A DNA stretch of 7,010 nt from LC029 sp036676475 (GCA_036676475.1 JAKFCU010000056.1:1-7010); one strand, 5' to 3'; positions 1 through 6,565 are shown, counted from the first letter of the stretch. Notes: generated from the sequence alone by a model not told the origin. A program made the numbers and translations.

Positions 1-297
1 CTCGTCCTCAGGTTGTTGAAGGTTTTCGATATTCCCTTTCAGAATGGACATATGCTCAGAGGATAAGCGTTCCACTTCACTTCTAGGAAGATCTCTCATT
101 TCTAAAATATGGCGTTGAAGCTGGGACAGTTGAGCGACTTCCTCGACAGTGACTTTGCCGATCATTTCATCAAATTGAGCTCTTACCTCGTCTACATTCT
201 TTCCGTTATAAAGCCCTAAAAAGATTTCTTTTAAGTTCTCTTGACGGTCTGAATTTTGATGTATATGTTGTTCACGGTTATTGATGACTTCACTCAT
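1..297 (-). CDS. DUF438 domain-containing protein, N-terminal part (C-terminus outside window)
   Basis: The first 99 codons are visible; the frame is open to the window edge, so the gene continues leftwards. The start is the ATG at 297-295, preceded by AAAGGAG with a 6-base spacer, an ideal ribosome binding site. The product begins MSEVINNREQ. From about residue 20 it has the helical pattern of DUF438: an LKEIFLGLYNGKNVDEVRAQ segment, then a second half ending in LPRSEVERLSSEHMSILKGN, where the family has a comparable E(V/I)xRLxxxH...KG pattern. Proteins of this family usually continue into a hemerythrin-like HHE iron-binding domain and often a PAS domain, and are thought of as oxygen, nitric oxide or redox responsive; those parts lie outside the window and cannot be confirmed. 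A CRP/FNR-type site sits upstream, which fits anaerobic or redox control. Family assignment is from recalled sequence pattern, so moderately sure. Confidence 0.7.
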   Translation of the reverse strand, partial: MSEVINNREQHIHQNSDRQENLKEIFLGLYNGKNVDEVRAQFDEMIGKVTVEEVAQLSQLQRHILEMRDLPRSEVERLSSEHMSILKGNIENLQQPEDE

Positions 298-381
298 AAG
301 TTGCTCCTTTAATTAAAATTTAACTACTTGTTACTGATATGATTTCTCATATACAAAGTAACATGCTGTACGTTTCTTGTT

Positions 382-397
382 AGTGATGGGTGTCACA
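382..397. promoter_or_regulatory. Probable CRP/FNR-family binding site
   Basis: The sequence AGTGA-TGGGTG-TCACA matches the Bacillus FNR/CRP-type consensus TGTGA-N6-TCACA at 9 of 10 defined positions. Its centre (389.5) lies 92 bases upstream of the DUF438 start codon. If TACTTT at 360-355 (minus strand) is the -10, the site is centred near -41.5, the classic class II activator position; if TATATG at 353-348 is used instead, it is near -48. It is about 98 bases upstream of the predicted start of PAS-gene transcription, less suitable for direct activation on that side. Which family member binds is not decidable from the site alone. Confidence 0.5.
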
Positions 398-452
398 ATA
401 AGATGTCTAATTCAATATAAGCACAGGTTAAATAATTAAAGATCAGAATATT

Positions 453-481
453 TTGACTGATTAAAAAAATCGTGGTATAGT
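453..481 (+). promoter_or_regulatory. Sigma-A promoter for the PAS-gene transcript
   Basis: TTGACT (453-458) and TATAGT (476-481) are separated by exactly 17 bases, each one mismatch from consensus, with a TG one base before the -10 (extended -10). Transcription should start near 488. This gives a leader of about 170 bases before the PAS coding region, with a mini-ORF inside it. Confidence 0.8.
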
Positions 482-539
482 GATCATATACCGACAATAA
501 TCTGCAATGTGAGTGAAATTTGAAGGAAGGAGGCGAATA

Positions 540-566
540 GTGTCCGTTTCTCCTGTCCCATTTTGA
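540..566 (+). CDS. Putative 8-codon leader mini-ORF (MSVSPVPF)
   Basis: A GTG start at 540 follows AAGGAGG (527-533) with a 6-base spacer, the best ribosome binding site in this part of the window. The frame closes with TGA after eight codons, about 90 bases before the PAS start. AGGAGG (528-533) can pair with TCTCCT (549-554) inside the mini-ORF, so its own ribosome binding site could be partly sequestered. It may be a leader peptide affecting expression of the PAS gene, or the surviving start of a disrupted gene. The peptide itself has no recognisable motif. Confidence 0.4.
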   Translation: MSVSPVPF

Positions 567-656
567 TCAACTGAAATGTTATGTGATTAGAATAGAATGA
601 TCGTTTCCGATGATTAAATTTCAAACCGCGATCTTCTTGCATGGGATGTGATCTTG

Positions 657-1238
657 ATGAGTATGGTTTTATGTCCAGCCTGCGATAATCCGAAGACTAG
701 AACAAGCATAGAATATCTCCTACAACTTGATGATTATTTTCTAAAACCCTTAATCAGTGATCTGGGCATTATCATTACGGATCATCACACAAAAATAAAG
801 TATGTTAATCACTCATTTTCAAACATTACAGGCTATAGTTTAAAAGAAGTACGGGGCAAAAATCCAAGTGTTTTGCAATCAGGCTATTATGGGACAAGCT
901 TTTATCGGGACATGTGGTCAACGATAGAAAATACAGGACAATGGAAGGGGGAAATTCTAGACCGGAGGAAAGATGGCAGGATTTATTGGGAATCGCTGCA
1001 CATCATGCGAATGAACAATGAGAATGACGAAGTGACTGGATACATCGGGATTATTTATGATAAAAAGGGGTCAAATGCACATCAACAAGAATACATCTCT
1101 GAACTTCAGGAACAATTGTACTGTTTAATGATGATAAAAGGGATTGTGGATACCGAAGCGAGTCTGATTATGCGGAAATTAGATAAGGTCATACAGAATA
1201 ATCGCCTTTATCGGAACGATTGCAAAAGTTTTGAATGA
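657..1238 (+). CDS. Stand-alone PAS-domain protein
   Basis: 193 residues from ATG 657. I prefer this start because GGGA lies about 10 bases upstream; a GTG at 648 and an ATG at 663 are alternatives, and none has a good ribosome binding site. Residues about 30-135 form one PAS domain of the type found in diguanylate cyclases and sensor kinases: LGIIITD, YVNHSFSNITGYSLKEVRGKNP, LQSG, then FYRDMW, TGQWKGEI, RRKDGRIYW and a final strand GYIGIIYD. The LOV-type photoreactive cysteine is absent: the GxNC position reads GKNP. A CPAC pair at residues 6-9 precedes the domain. Residues about 140-185 look like a helical, coiled-coil-prone tail, after which the protein stops without a GGDEF, EAL, kinase or DNA-binding domain. 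It could be a sensor acting on a partner protein. Transcribed from the promoter at 453-481 and divergent from the DUF438 gene; ligand and partner unknown. Confidence 0.85.
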   Translation: MSMVLCPACDNPKTRTSIEYLLQLDDYFLKPLISDLGIIITDHHTKIKYVNHSFSNITGYSLKEVRGKNPSVLQSGYYGTSFYRDMWSTIENTGQWKGEILDRRKDGRIYWESLHIMRMNNENDEVTGYIGIIYDKKGSNAHQQEYISELQEQLYCLMMIKGIVDTEASLIMRKLDKVIQNNRLYRNDCKSFE

Positions 1239-1294
1239 CTTCATTGTTCATTGAAATGGTAGAGTAATCAGGAGAATGAAAGGAGAGATTAGGT

Positions 1295-1450
1295 ATGTCA
1301 TTAGCCTGCTTCCAAGATATTTATCAGATTTGCTGTGAGGATCAAGAAGAAACCTATCCCCTGGGAAGATGCAGTACCAATAATAAAAACAATGATTTAC
1401 CTCTTTTGTCTCCACAACGTATAAAGCGGAAGATACGGATTTCTGCTTGA
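1295..1450 (+). CDS. Small hypothetical ORF, 51 aa
   Basis: The ATG at 1295 is preceded by AGGAG (1281-1285) with a 9-base spacer, a fair ribosome binding site, 56 bases after the PAS gene ends and in the same direction, so it could be co-transcribed. The peptide starts MSLACFQDIYQICCEDQEET and has four cysteines in the first half and a basic end (RIKRKIRISA). I recognise no family. It could be a real small protein or a remnant. The support is only the ribosome binding site and position. Confidence 0.35.
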   Translation: MSLACFQDIYQICCEDQEETYPLGRCSTNNKNNDLPLLSPQRIKRKIRISA

Positions 1451-1487
1451 TGATCATACAATCGACAAGAAAGGGTAGTGGTTGGGA

Positions 1488-1595
1488 ATGAAAATTAAGA
1501 ACTGGAATAGATTGAGTAAGCAGGAACGGTTGCAACTTCGGTTGGAATCGGAATATGAAAAACAAAAAAAAGTAGAAATTAACTACACAAATTGA
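1488..1595 (+). CDS. Small hypothetical ORF, 35 aa, charged helix
   Basis: An ATG at 1488 opens a 35-residue frame beginning MKIKNWNRLSKQERLQLRLE, almost entirely charged and helix-forming, ending in TGA at 1593. The ribosome binding site is poor (AAGGG about 12 bases upstream). The same frame is open upstream from 1425 except for one TAG at 1476, so it may be the tail of a decayed gene. No family recognised. Confidence 0.2.
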   Translation: MKIKNWNRLSKQERLQLRLESEYEKQKKVEINYTN

Positions 1596-1643
1596 CCCCA
1601 CTTTCGACTATGATCGTCAAAACGGTATGGCTAAAACCAAAGG

Positions 1644-1673
1644 AGCCCTCGATCTGGTACAATGCCGAGGGCT
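1644..1673. terminator. Hairpin terminator of the pdh operon, probably bidirectional
   Basis: AGCCCTCG (1644-1651) and CGAGGGCT (1666-1673) form a perfect 8-bp GC-rich stem with a 14-base loop. On the minus strand it lies 13 bases after the pdhD stop and is followed by CCTTTGGTTTT. On the plus strand it is followed by TTATCCTCTT, so it may also stop rightward transcription from the PAS side. Neither T-tract is perfect. Confidence 0.7.
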
Positions 1674-1686
1674 TTATCCTCTTCCA

Positions 1687-3099
1687 TTACTTTGTCAATG
1701 AATGAATGCCATGGCCTGCCGCTGCTTCCGCTGCTTCCATAACCATCTCGGCGAGCGTAGGATGGGCGTGAATCGTTAAGTTGATGTCTTCAAGGTTGGC
1801 TCCCATTTCGACGGCGAGGGCGACTTCAGCGATTAAGTTTGAAGCTTCATCACCGGTTATTTGTGCGCCAAGTACAACTCCGCTATCTTTCTCCGCAACC
1901 ACTTTTACAACTCCGTCCGGATGATTGGCGCTAAGCGCACGGCCATTCGCTCCATAGGAGAATCTCCCGGTGACAATCGATAAGCCTTTTTCCTTCGCTT
2001 CCGATTCGCTTAAACCGACGGTAGCGATTTCCGGATCGGAATAAACGACAGCAGGGATAACCTTATAATCAACAACAGAGGATAATCCTGCAATGGCTTC
2101 CGCCGCAATTTTTCCTTCATAGGAAGCTTTATGAGCGAGAGCAGGACCAGGAACAATATCGCCAATGGCAAAGATCTGCGAAACGCTGGTCCGGCATTGT
2201 TGGTCAACCTGAATCAAACCTTTTTCGTCCATCTTAACCCCGATACCCTCTAAGCCCAATTCATCGGTGTTTGCCTTCCTGCCTACGGTTACAAGCAAGT
2301 AGTCCCCTGTTACCGTCTTCGTTTCTTCACCGACCTGGAAGGTGACGGTCACCTCTTGGTCGGTTTGATCCGCTTTTTGGGCTATAGCTTTAGTGAAAAT
2401 CTCGATCTTCTTTTTCTTTAGGTTTTTAGAAACCAGCTGAACCATCGGTTTTTCAAAACCGGGTAATATTTGGTCGGCACCTTCTAGAATCGTTACCTGT
2501 GAGCCTAGCTTCGCATAGGTTTGTCCAAGCTCTACCCCAATGTAACCGCCACCGATGACGATCAGTCTTTTAGGAATTTCCTTCAGACTTAGTGCCTCCG
2601 TTGAAGATAAAATCCGCTTGCCATACGGAAAAGGCTTTAACTCAATGGGCCTAGATCCTGTCGCAAGGATACAATGATTGTATTTATAGCGATTCGTTTC
2701 ATACCCGTTTAAGACTCGAACTTGATCGGGTTCTACAAATAGGGCTTCCCCAGGTATGATTTGGACCTTATTTCCTTTAAGTAATCCTTCCACTCCTTTC
2801 GTAAGCTTCGAGACCACACTGTCCTTCCATGATTGGACTTTCGAATAGTCAATGGATACCTTTTCAGCGGATAAACCCATATCTGAGGAATCCATCATTT
2901 CTTCATAGCGATGAGCGGCTGAGATTAAGGCTTTGGAAGGAATGCATCCGCGGTTCAGACATACGCCACCAAGTGTATCTTTATCCACGATGGTTACACT
3001 TTTGCCCAACTGAGCAGCCCGTATGGCAGCTACATATCCACCAGGGCCTGCACCAATCACGATGACATCTACTTCTGTTGTAAACTCGCCTACTACCAT
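1687..3099 (-). CDS. pdhD: Dihydrolipoyl dehydrogenase, E3 of pyruvate dehydrogenase
   Basis: Oxidises the dihydrolipoyl group of E2 back to the disulfide, passing electrons through a redox disulfide and FAD to NAD+. The 470-residue length is normal for E3. FAD-binding GAGPGG lies at residues 16-21; the redox-active cysteines are Cys47 and Cys52 in GGVCLNRGCIPSK; the NAD-binding GGGYIG is at 183-188; the second FAD segment FAIGD is at 310-314. The C-terminal dimer-interface active-site motif HAHPTLAE includes His446 and Glu451. Nothing essential is missing. Start ATG 3099: its GGAGG lies within the last codons of pdhC, 11 bases upstream, so translation is probably coupled to pdhC, which ends 6 bases before. 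Last gene of the operon, followed by a hairpin terminator. E3 may also serve 2-oxoglutarate or branched-chain dehydrogenases; location in the operon marks it as the PDH E3. Confidence 0.97.
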   Translation of the reverse strand: MVVGEFTTEVDVIVIGAGPGGYVAAIRAAQLGKSVTIVDKDTLGGVCLNRGCIPSKALISAAHRYEEMMDSSDMGLSAEKVSIDYSKVQSWKDSVVSKLTKGVEGLLKGNKVQIIPGEALFVEPDQVRVLNGYETNRYKYNHCILATGSRPIELKPFPYGKRILSSTEALSLKEIPKRLIVIGGGYIGVELGQTYAKLGSQVTILEGADQILPGFEKPMVQLVSKNLKKKKIEIFTKAIAQKADQTDQEVTVTFQVGEETKTVTGDYLLVTVGRKANTDELGLEGIGVKMDEKGLIQVDQQCRTSVSQIFAIGDIVPGPALAHKASYEGKIAAEAIAGLSSVVDYKVIPAVVYSDPEIATVGLSESEAKEKGLSIVTGRFSYGANGRALSANHPDGVVKVVAEKDSGVVLGAQITGDEASNLIAEVALAVEMGANLEDINLTIHAHPTLAEMVMEAAEAAAGHGIHSLTK

Positions 3100-3105
3100 G
3101 GATCC

Positions 3106-4431
3106 TTACACCTCCATTAGTAAAAGTTCAGGATCCTCAAGCATTTCTTTTAAATAATTAACAAATTGCTGTGCTGTCACACCATCAATGAGGCGATGGT
3201 CAAAGCTAAGGGATAAACCTAATACAGATGCGGCTTGAACCAATCCATTTTTGACGATCGGCTTATCCGCAATTCTCCCCACGCCTAAGATAGCCACTTC
3301 AGGATGATTGATGACAGGCGTGAAGAATTGTCCACCAGCAGAACCGATATTCGTTATAGTAAAGGTCCCGTTTTTCAGGTCTTGTGGGGCAATTTTACCT
3401 TCTCTTGCCTTAACTGCCAGTTCATTGATCCGGGTAGCTATATCCCAAATGCTGCGGCGATCGGCATCAGCAACGACAGGAACCATTAACCCGTTATCCG
3501 TATCGGTAGCGATTCCGATATTATAGTATTTTTTATAGATAATCTCGCCCTTTTCATCATCGATCGAGGCGTTCAGAGCGGGGAAGGAGCGAAGGGCTCC
3601 GACAACTGCTTTGACAAAAAAGGGCAAATAGGTCACTTTGATTTGTTTTTTTTCGGCCATCGGCTTGATTCGTTGTCGGAAGGAAACCAACTTGCTTACA
3701 TCCACCTCGTCGATGATCGTGACATGTGGAGCAGTAGACTTCGAGCGTACCATTGCTTCTGCAATGATCTTTCGAACACCCTTCAGCGGAACGATATCCA
3801 CTAACTGTGTTTGATCCGCTCCTGGCATAGTAACTGCAGACACGGCGGGGGCCTCAGCTGCAGGTTTGGCTGCAGCTGAGGCCACTATAGCTGCCGCTTT
3901 GGCTGGAGCGCTAGGCTGATAATCCAAAATATCTTCTTTTGTGATTCTTCCATTTGGACCGCTACCTTTTATTGTGCCGATATCCACTCCTTGCTCTCGT
4001 GCCAGCTTTCTGACACTAGGAGTAGCTAGTATAAGGGTCTTATCTACGACATCCAGGGTTTTTGCGGCTTCGGTTTGTTTTTCTGGTGGAGCCTTTTTGG
4101 TCGATGTCTCTAGTTTAGGCTGCTCTTTCGGAGGCTCAGCTTGTACCTTAGGTAATTCAGTTTGACCCCCTTGCGCCTGATTTCCTTCGCCTGCTACTTC
4201 AAAGGTAACTAATTCGTCTCCAACGATGGAAACCGTCCCTTCGCTTACTTTGATCTCTTTTACTGTCCCATTGACGGGTGAGGGGATCTCGACGACCGCT
4301 TTATCATTCTGTACTTCCAGGATCGTTTGATCCTCCTGTACGGTATCTCCGGGTTTTACATGCCATTTAACAATTTCACCTTCATGGATGCCCTCCCCGA
4401 TGTCAGGCAGCTTAAATGAAAAAATACCCAT
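3106..4431 (-). CDS. pdhC: Dihydrolipoyllysine acetyltransferase, E2 of pyruvate dehydrogenase
   Basis: Structural core of the complex; takes the acetyl group from E1 on its lipoyl-lysine and transfers it to CoA. 441 residues from ATG 4431. I prefer this to the GTG at 4440 because GAGGTG, the ribosome binding site, sits 6 bases before the ATG and overlaps that GTG. Domain order: a single lipoyl domain (about 1-80) starting with KLPDIGEGIHEGEI, with the lipoylated Lys44 in EVQNDKAVVEIPSP; a long Pro/Glu/Lys/Ala linker (about 85-133); a peripheral-subunit-binding domain (ATPSVRKLAREQGVDI to RITKEDILDY, about 136-171); an Ala/Pro linker (about 174-203); and the catalytic domain with NIGSAGGQFFTPVINHPE and the active-site SFDHRLIDG (His412, Asp416). 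The Ala/Pro linker DNA contains a strong inverted repeat. Separated from pdhB by 69 bases holding a palindrome, unlike the tight spacing elsewhere in the operon. Confidence 0.97.
   Translation of the reverse strand: MGIFSFKLPDIGEGIHEGEIVKWHVKPGDTVQEDQTILEVQNDKAVVEIPSPVNGTVKEIKVSEGTVSIVGDELVTFEVAGEGNQAQGGQTELPKVQAEPPKEQPKLETSTKKAPPEKQTEAAKTLDVVDKTLILATPSVRKLAREQGVDIGTIKGSGPNGRITKEDILDYQPSAPAKAAAIVASAAAKPAAEAPAVSAVTMPGADQTQLVDIVPLKGVRKIIAEAMVRSKSTAPHVTIIDEVDVSKLVSFRQRIKPMAEKKQIKVTYLPFFVKAVVGALRSFPALNASIDDEKGEIIYKKYYNIGIATDTDNGLMVPVVADADRRSIWDIATRINELAVKAREGKIAPQDLKNGTFTITNIGSAGGQFFTPVINHPEVAILGVGRIADKPIVKNGLVQAASVLGLSLSFDHRLIDGVTAQQFVNYLKEMLEDPELLLMEV
3850..3883. repeat. 14-bp perfect inverted repeat inside pdhC linker
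   Basis: Arms 3850-3863 (GGCCTCAGCTGCAG) and 3870-3883 are perfect reverse complements around a 6-base loop. The pdhC mRNA here should fold into a very stable GC-rich hairpin. It encodes the Ala/Pro-rich stretch (ASAAAKPAAEAP, residues about 184-195) between the subunit-binding and catalytic domains. No U-tract follows in the mRNA, so it is not a normal terminator. Confidence 0.85.
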
Positions 4432-4451
4432 TTCATTCACCTCATTTAGTT

Positions 4452-4470
4452 ATACTTATCGAATAAGTAT
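4452..4470. repeat. Perfect palindrome in the pdhB-pdhC gap
   Basis: ATACTTAT (4452-4459) and ATAAGTAT (4463-4470) form a perfect 8-bp inverted repeat around CGA. On the minus strand a TATAAT (4474-4469) overlaps its upstream edge, and the ribosome binding site of pdhC lies about 10 bases downstream. A second small inverted repeat, GCATA-ATGC-TATGC, is at 4476-4489. It may be an operator, an mRNA hairpin separating E1 from E2/E3 expression, or chance in AT-rich DNA. The TATAAT lacks a good -35 at 16-18 bases, so an internal promoter is only tentative. Confidence 0.55.
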
Positions 4471-4500
4471 TATACGCATAATGCTATGCAAGTAGCTTTC

Positions 4501-5481
4501 TTAGAAATTAAGTACGTAATTCATCCCTTCAATCACTCGTTTGGGATCAGGAAGCCATTCATCCTCGAACATGGCAAACGGAAACACGGTATCCGGCGAG
4601 GTTACTCTCACCACAGGAGCCTCTAAATGAAGAATCGCTTTTTCGTTAATCTGAGCGATAATTTCGGCTGCAGCACCTGACGATTTTTGTGCCTCTTGGA
4701 CCACAACGGCTCGATTTGTTTTTTGAATCGAAGTTAGAATTGTATCGATGTCAAGAGGGCTGATAGTTCTTAGATCAATGATTTCAGCTTTAATGCCTTT
4801 GCTTTTTTCAAGCTCATCTGCAGCTTTTAGAGAAGTATGGACCATAGCGCCATAAGTTATAACGGTTATATCACTGCCTTCTTTGACAATATTGGCTTTA
4901 CCAAGGGGAATAGTATATTCCCCCTCAGGTACCTCGCCTCTAAAGGAACGATATAATTTCATATGTTCTAAAAAAACAACGGGATCATTATCGCGAATAG
5001 CAGAAATGAGCAGCCCTTTCGCATCGTAGGGATTGGAGGGGATGACGACCTTTAGTCCTGGCGTTTGCATCATAAGTCCTTCTAAGCTATCTGCATGAAG
5101 TTCCGGTGTTTTGACTCCGCCGCCAAAGGGAGAACGGAAAACAATGGGACTGTGATATCTGCCCCCAGATCGAAAGCGCATTCTGGAAGCTTGAGCCGCA
5201 ATAGAATCGAACACTTCAAAAACAAATCCAAAAAATTGAATTTCAGCTATCGGGCGAAAACCTTGGATCCCCAATCCAATTGCTAAACCGCCGATTCCTG
5301 ATTCAGCTAAGGGAGTATCAAACACTCGTTCTTCCCCGAATTCCTTCTGTAAGCCTTCGGTTGCACGGAACACACCGCCATTTTTCCCCACGTCTTCTCC
5401 GAAAACAAGAACCTTTGGGTCTCGTTTTAATTCAACGCGCATGGCATCCGTAATCGCTTGAATCATGGTCATTTGTGCCAT
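4501..5481 (-). CDS. pdhB: Pyruvate dehydrogenase E1 component, beta subunit
   Basis: Beta half of the heterotetrameric, thiamine diphosphate-dependent E1 that decarboxylates pyruvate and acetylates the E2 lipoyl group. 326 residues from ATG 5481 (MAQMTMIQAITDAMR), the family's usual length. A longer in-frame extension to 5547 is possible but would overlap the end of pdhA, whereas AAGGAAGG lies just before this ATG. Visible family motifs: FGEDVGKNGGVFRATEGL (28-44), DTPLAESGIGGLAIGLG (55-71) with Glu59 at the position that activates the cofactor, the FRSPFGGGVKTPELHADS region (115-132) with His129, and the C-terminal half starting around 200 (DITVITYGAMV) with EAPVVRVTSPDTVFP (287-301). Starts one base after the pdhA stop (TAACATG), so translation of the two E1 subunits is coupled, which suits their 1:1 assembly. 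Confidence 0.97.
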   Translation of the reverse strand: MAQMTMIQAITDAMRVELKRDPKVLVFGEDVGKNGGVFRATEGLQKEFGEERVFDTPLAESGIGGLAIGLGIQGFRPIAEIQFFGFVFEVFDSIAAQASRMRFRSGGRYHSPIVFRSPFGGGVKTPELHADSLEGLMMQTPGLKVVIPSNPYDAKGLLISAIRDNDPVVFLEHMKLYRSFRGEVPEGEYTIPLGKANIVKEGSDITVITYGAMVHTSLKAADELEKSKGIKAEIIDLRTISPLDIDTILTSIQKTNRAVVVQEAQKSSGAAAEIIAQINEKAILHLEAPVVRVTSPDTVFPFAMFEDEWLPDPKRVIEGMNYVLNF

Positions 5482-5482
5482 G

Positions 5483-6565
5483 TTAGTTACCTTCCTTTTT
5501 GGAAAATTGATTCTTTTGCTCTTGCAGGTGGGGAGGAAGTTGTTCATACATGTTGTCGATCAACTGATCCATCGTCATTTTAGGTGTTTCGTCCGCTTTC
5601 TTTATGGCTTCGGCGATTTCATTTTTCGCAAGTTCTATTACCTTGTTTTCTTCTTCTTCATTCCATAAGTTTTTGCTTTGCAAGTAGTTTCGGAACCGAA
5701 TCAATGGATCTTTAGACTCCCATTCTCCTGTTTCTTCCGTTGTACGGTAACGGGTTGGATCGTCTCCCGCCATAGTATGGGGACCATAGCGGTATGTCAG
5801 AGCTTCAATAAGGGTAGGACCTTCTCCGTTGATGGCTCTCAGTCTTGCCTCAGAAACCGCCTGATAAACGGCCAGAACATCCATCCCATCGACTTGGACT
5901 CCAGGAATACCAACTGATACTGCCTTATGTGCTAAAGTCTGTGCTGCCGTTTGTTTTTCTACCGGAACGGAAATAGCGTAGCGGTTATTCTGTATAACAA
6001 AAATAGCGGGTAAACGATAAGCACCAGCAAAGTTCAAGCCTTCATAAAAATCTCCTTGGGAGGTACCACCGTCACCAATGTATGTAATGGCTACATTCTT
6101 CTTTTTATTAAGCTTCATTCCCATGGCAATTCCGGTACATTGAATGATTTGCGCAGCGATAATGATCTGTGGCATAAGAACATGGACACCTTCTGGGATT
6201 TGTCCGCCGTGCTGATGCCCACGGGAATAAAGGAAAGCCTGGTAGAGGGGTAGTCCGTGCCAAACTATTTGAGGAATATCCCGATAGCTTGGAAGAATGA
6301 AATCCTCCTTCTCTAATGCGGATTGGCTACCGAGCATGGAAGCTTCCTGACCAGCTACCGGAGCATAAAAGCCTAATCTGCCTTGACGATTGAGACTTAT
6401 GGCCCGTTGATCCCATACGCGTGTGTAAACCAGTTTGTGCATGATTTGCTTTAGCTGATCATTATTTAAATCAGGGAACGGTTGATTCGTTGGAGTCCCG
6501 TCCGGCTTAAGAATTTGAAGAGGCTCTATGGGTGTTGATTCTTTGATTAAGAGCTCGGTGTTCAT
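5483..6565 (-). CDS. pdhA: Pyruvate dehydrogenase E1 component, alpha subunit
   Basis: Alpha half of E1; binds the diphosphate and magnesium of thiamine diphosphate. 360 residues from ATG 6565, chosen over the GTG at 6574 because GAGGTG sits 6 bases before this ATG and overlaps that GTG. The thiamine diphosphate motif runs from GDGGTSQGD (164-172) to QNNRYAIS (192-199). The RYGPHTMAGDDPTRYR segment (259-274) is the conserved active-site loop. LNRQGRLGFYAPVAGQEA (58-75), YRDIP and HGLPLYQAF are typical of Gram-positive PDH E1alpha rather than acetoin or branched-chain dehydrogenases. The N-terminus is about 10 residues shorter than I recall for B. subtilis PdhA. First gene of the operon. The minus strand upstream has a TATGAT at 6628-6623 but no matching -35, so the operon promoter is not clear. 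Confidence 0.97.
   Translation of the reverse strand: MNTELLIKESTPIEPLQILKPDGTPTNQPFPDLNNDQLKQIMHKLVYTRVWDQRAISLNRQGRLGFYAPVAGQEASMLGSQSALEKEDFILPSYRDIPQIVWHGLPLYQAFLYSRGHQHGGQIPEGVHVLMPQIIIAAQIIQCTGIAMGMKLNKKKNVAITYIGDGGTSQGDFYEGLNFAGAYRLPAIFVIQNNRYAISVPVEKQTAAQTLAHKAVSVGIPGVQVDGMDVLAVYQAVSEARLRAINGEGPTLIEALTYRYGPHTMAGDDPTRYRTTEETGEWESKDPLIRFRNYLQSKNLWNEEEENKVIELAKNEIAEAIKKADETPKMTMDQLIDNMYEQLPPHLQEQKNQFSKKEGN

Noticed and set aside
563..570. TTGATCAA palindrome as an FNR box
   Set aside because: The half-sites abut with no 4-base spacer, so it does not fit the TTGAT-N4-ATCAA pattern.
657..1238. PAS protein as a LOV-type blue-light sensor
   Set aside because: The photoreactive cysteine position in the GxNC motif is proline (GKNP), so LOV photochemistry is not expected.
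1248..1601. 117-codon open frame on the minus strand opposite the small ORFs
   Set aside because: It starts with a GTG lacking a ribosome binding site, has an unnatural Phe/Leu/Tyr-rich composition and lies between the pdh terminator and the PAS gene. It looks like a complement of AT-rich DNA, not a membrane protein gene.
1720..1737. Tandem 9-base repeat CGCTGCTTC in the pdhD C-terminus
   Set aside because: Only two copies, encoding EAAEAA in a normal Ala/Glu helix of E3; explained by codon reuse.
4432..4440. GTG at 4440 as the pdhC start
   Set aside because: This GTG is part of the GAGGTG ribosome binding site that serves the ATG at 4431.
5482..5547. N-terminal extension of pdhB to 5547
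   Set aside because: It would overlap the end of pdhA, is not family-like, and the AAGGAAGG site fits ATG 5481, which gives the usual length.
1687..6565. Reading the operon as acetoin or branched-chain 2-oxoacid dehydrogenase
   Set aside because: E1alpha and E2 motifs and the four-gene order match Gram-positive pyruvate dehydrogenase more closely.
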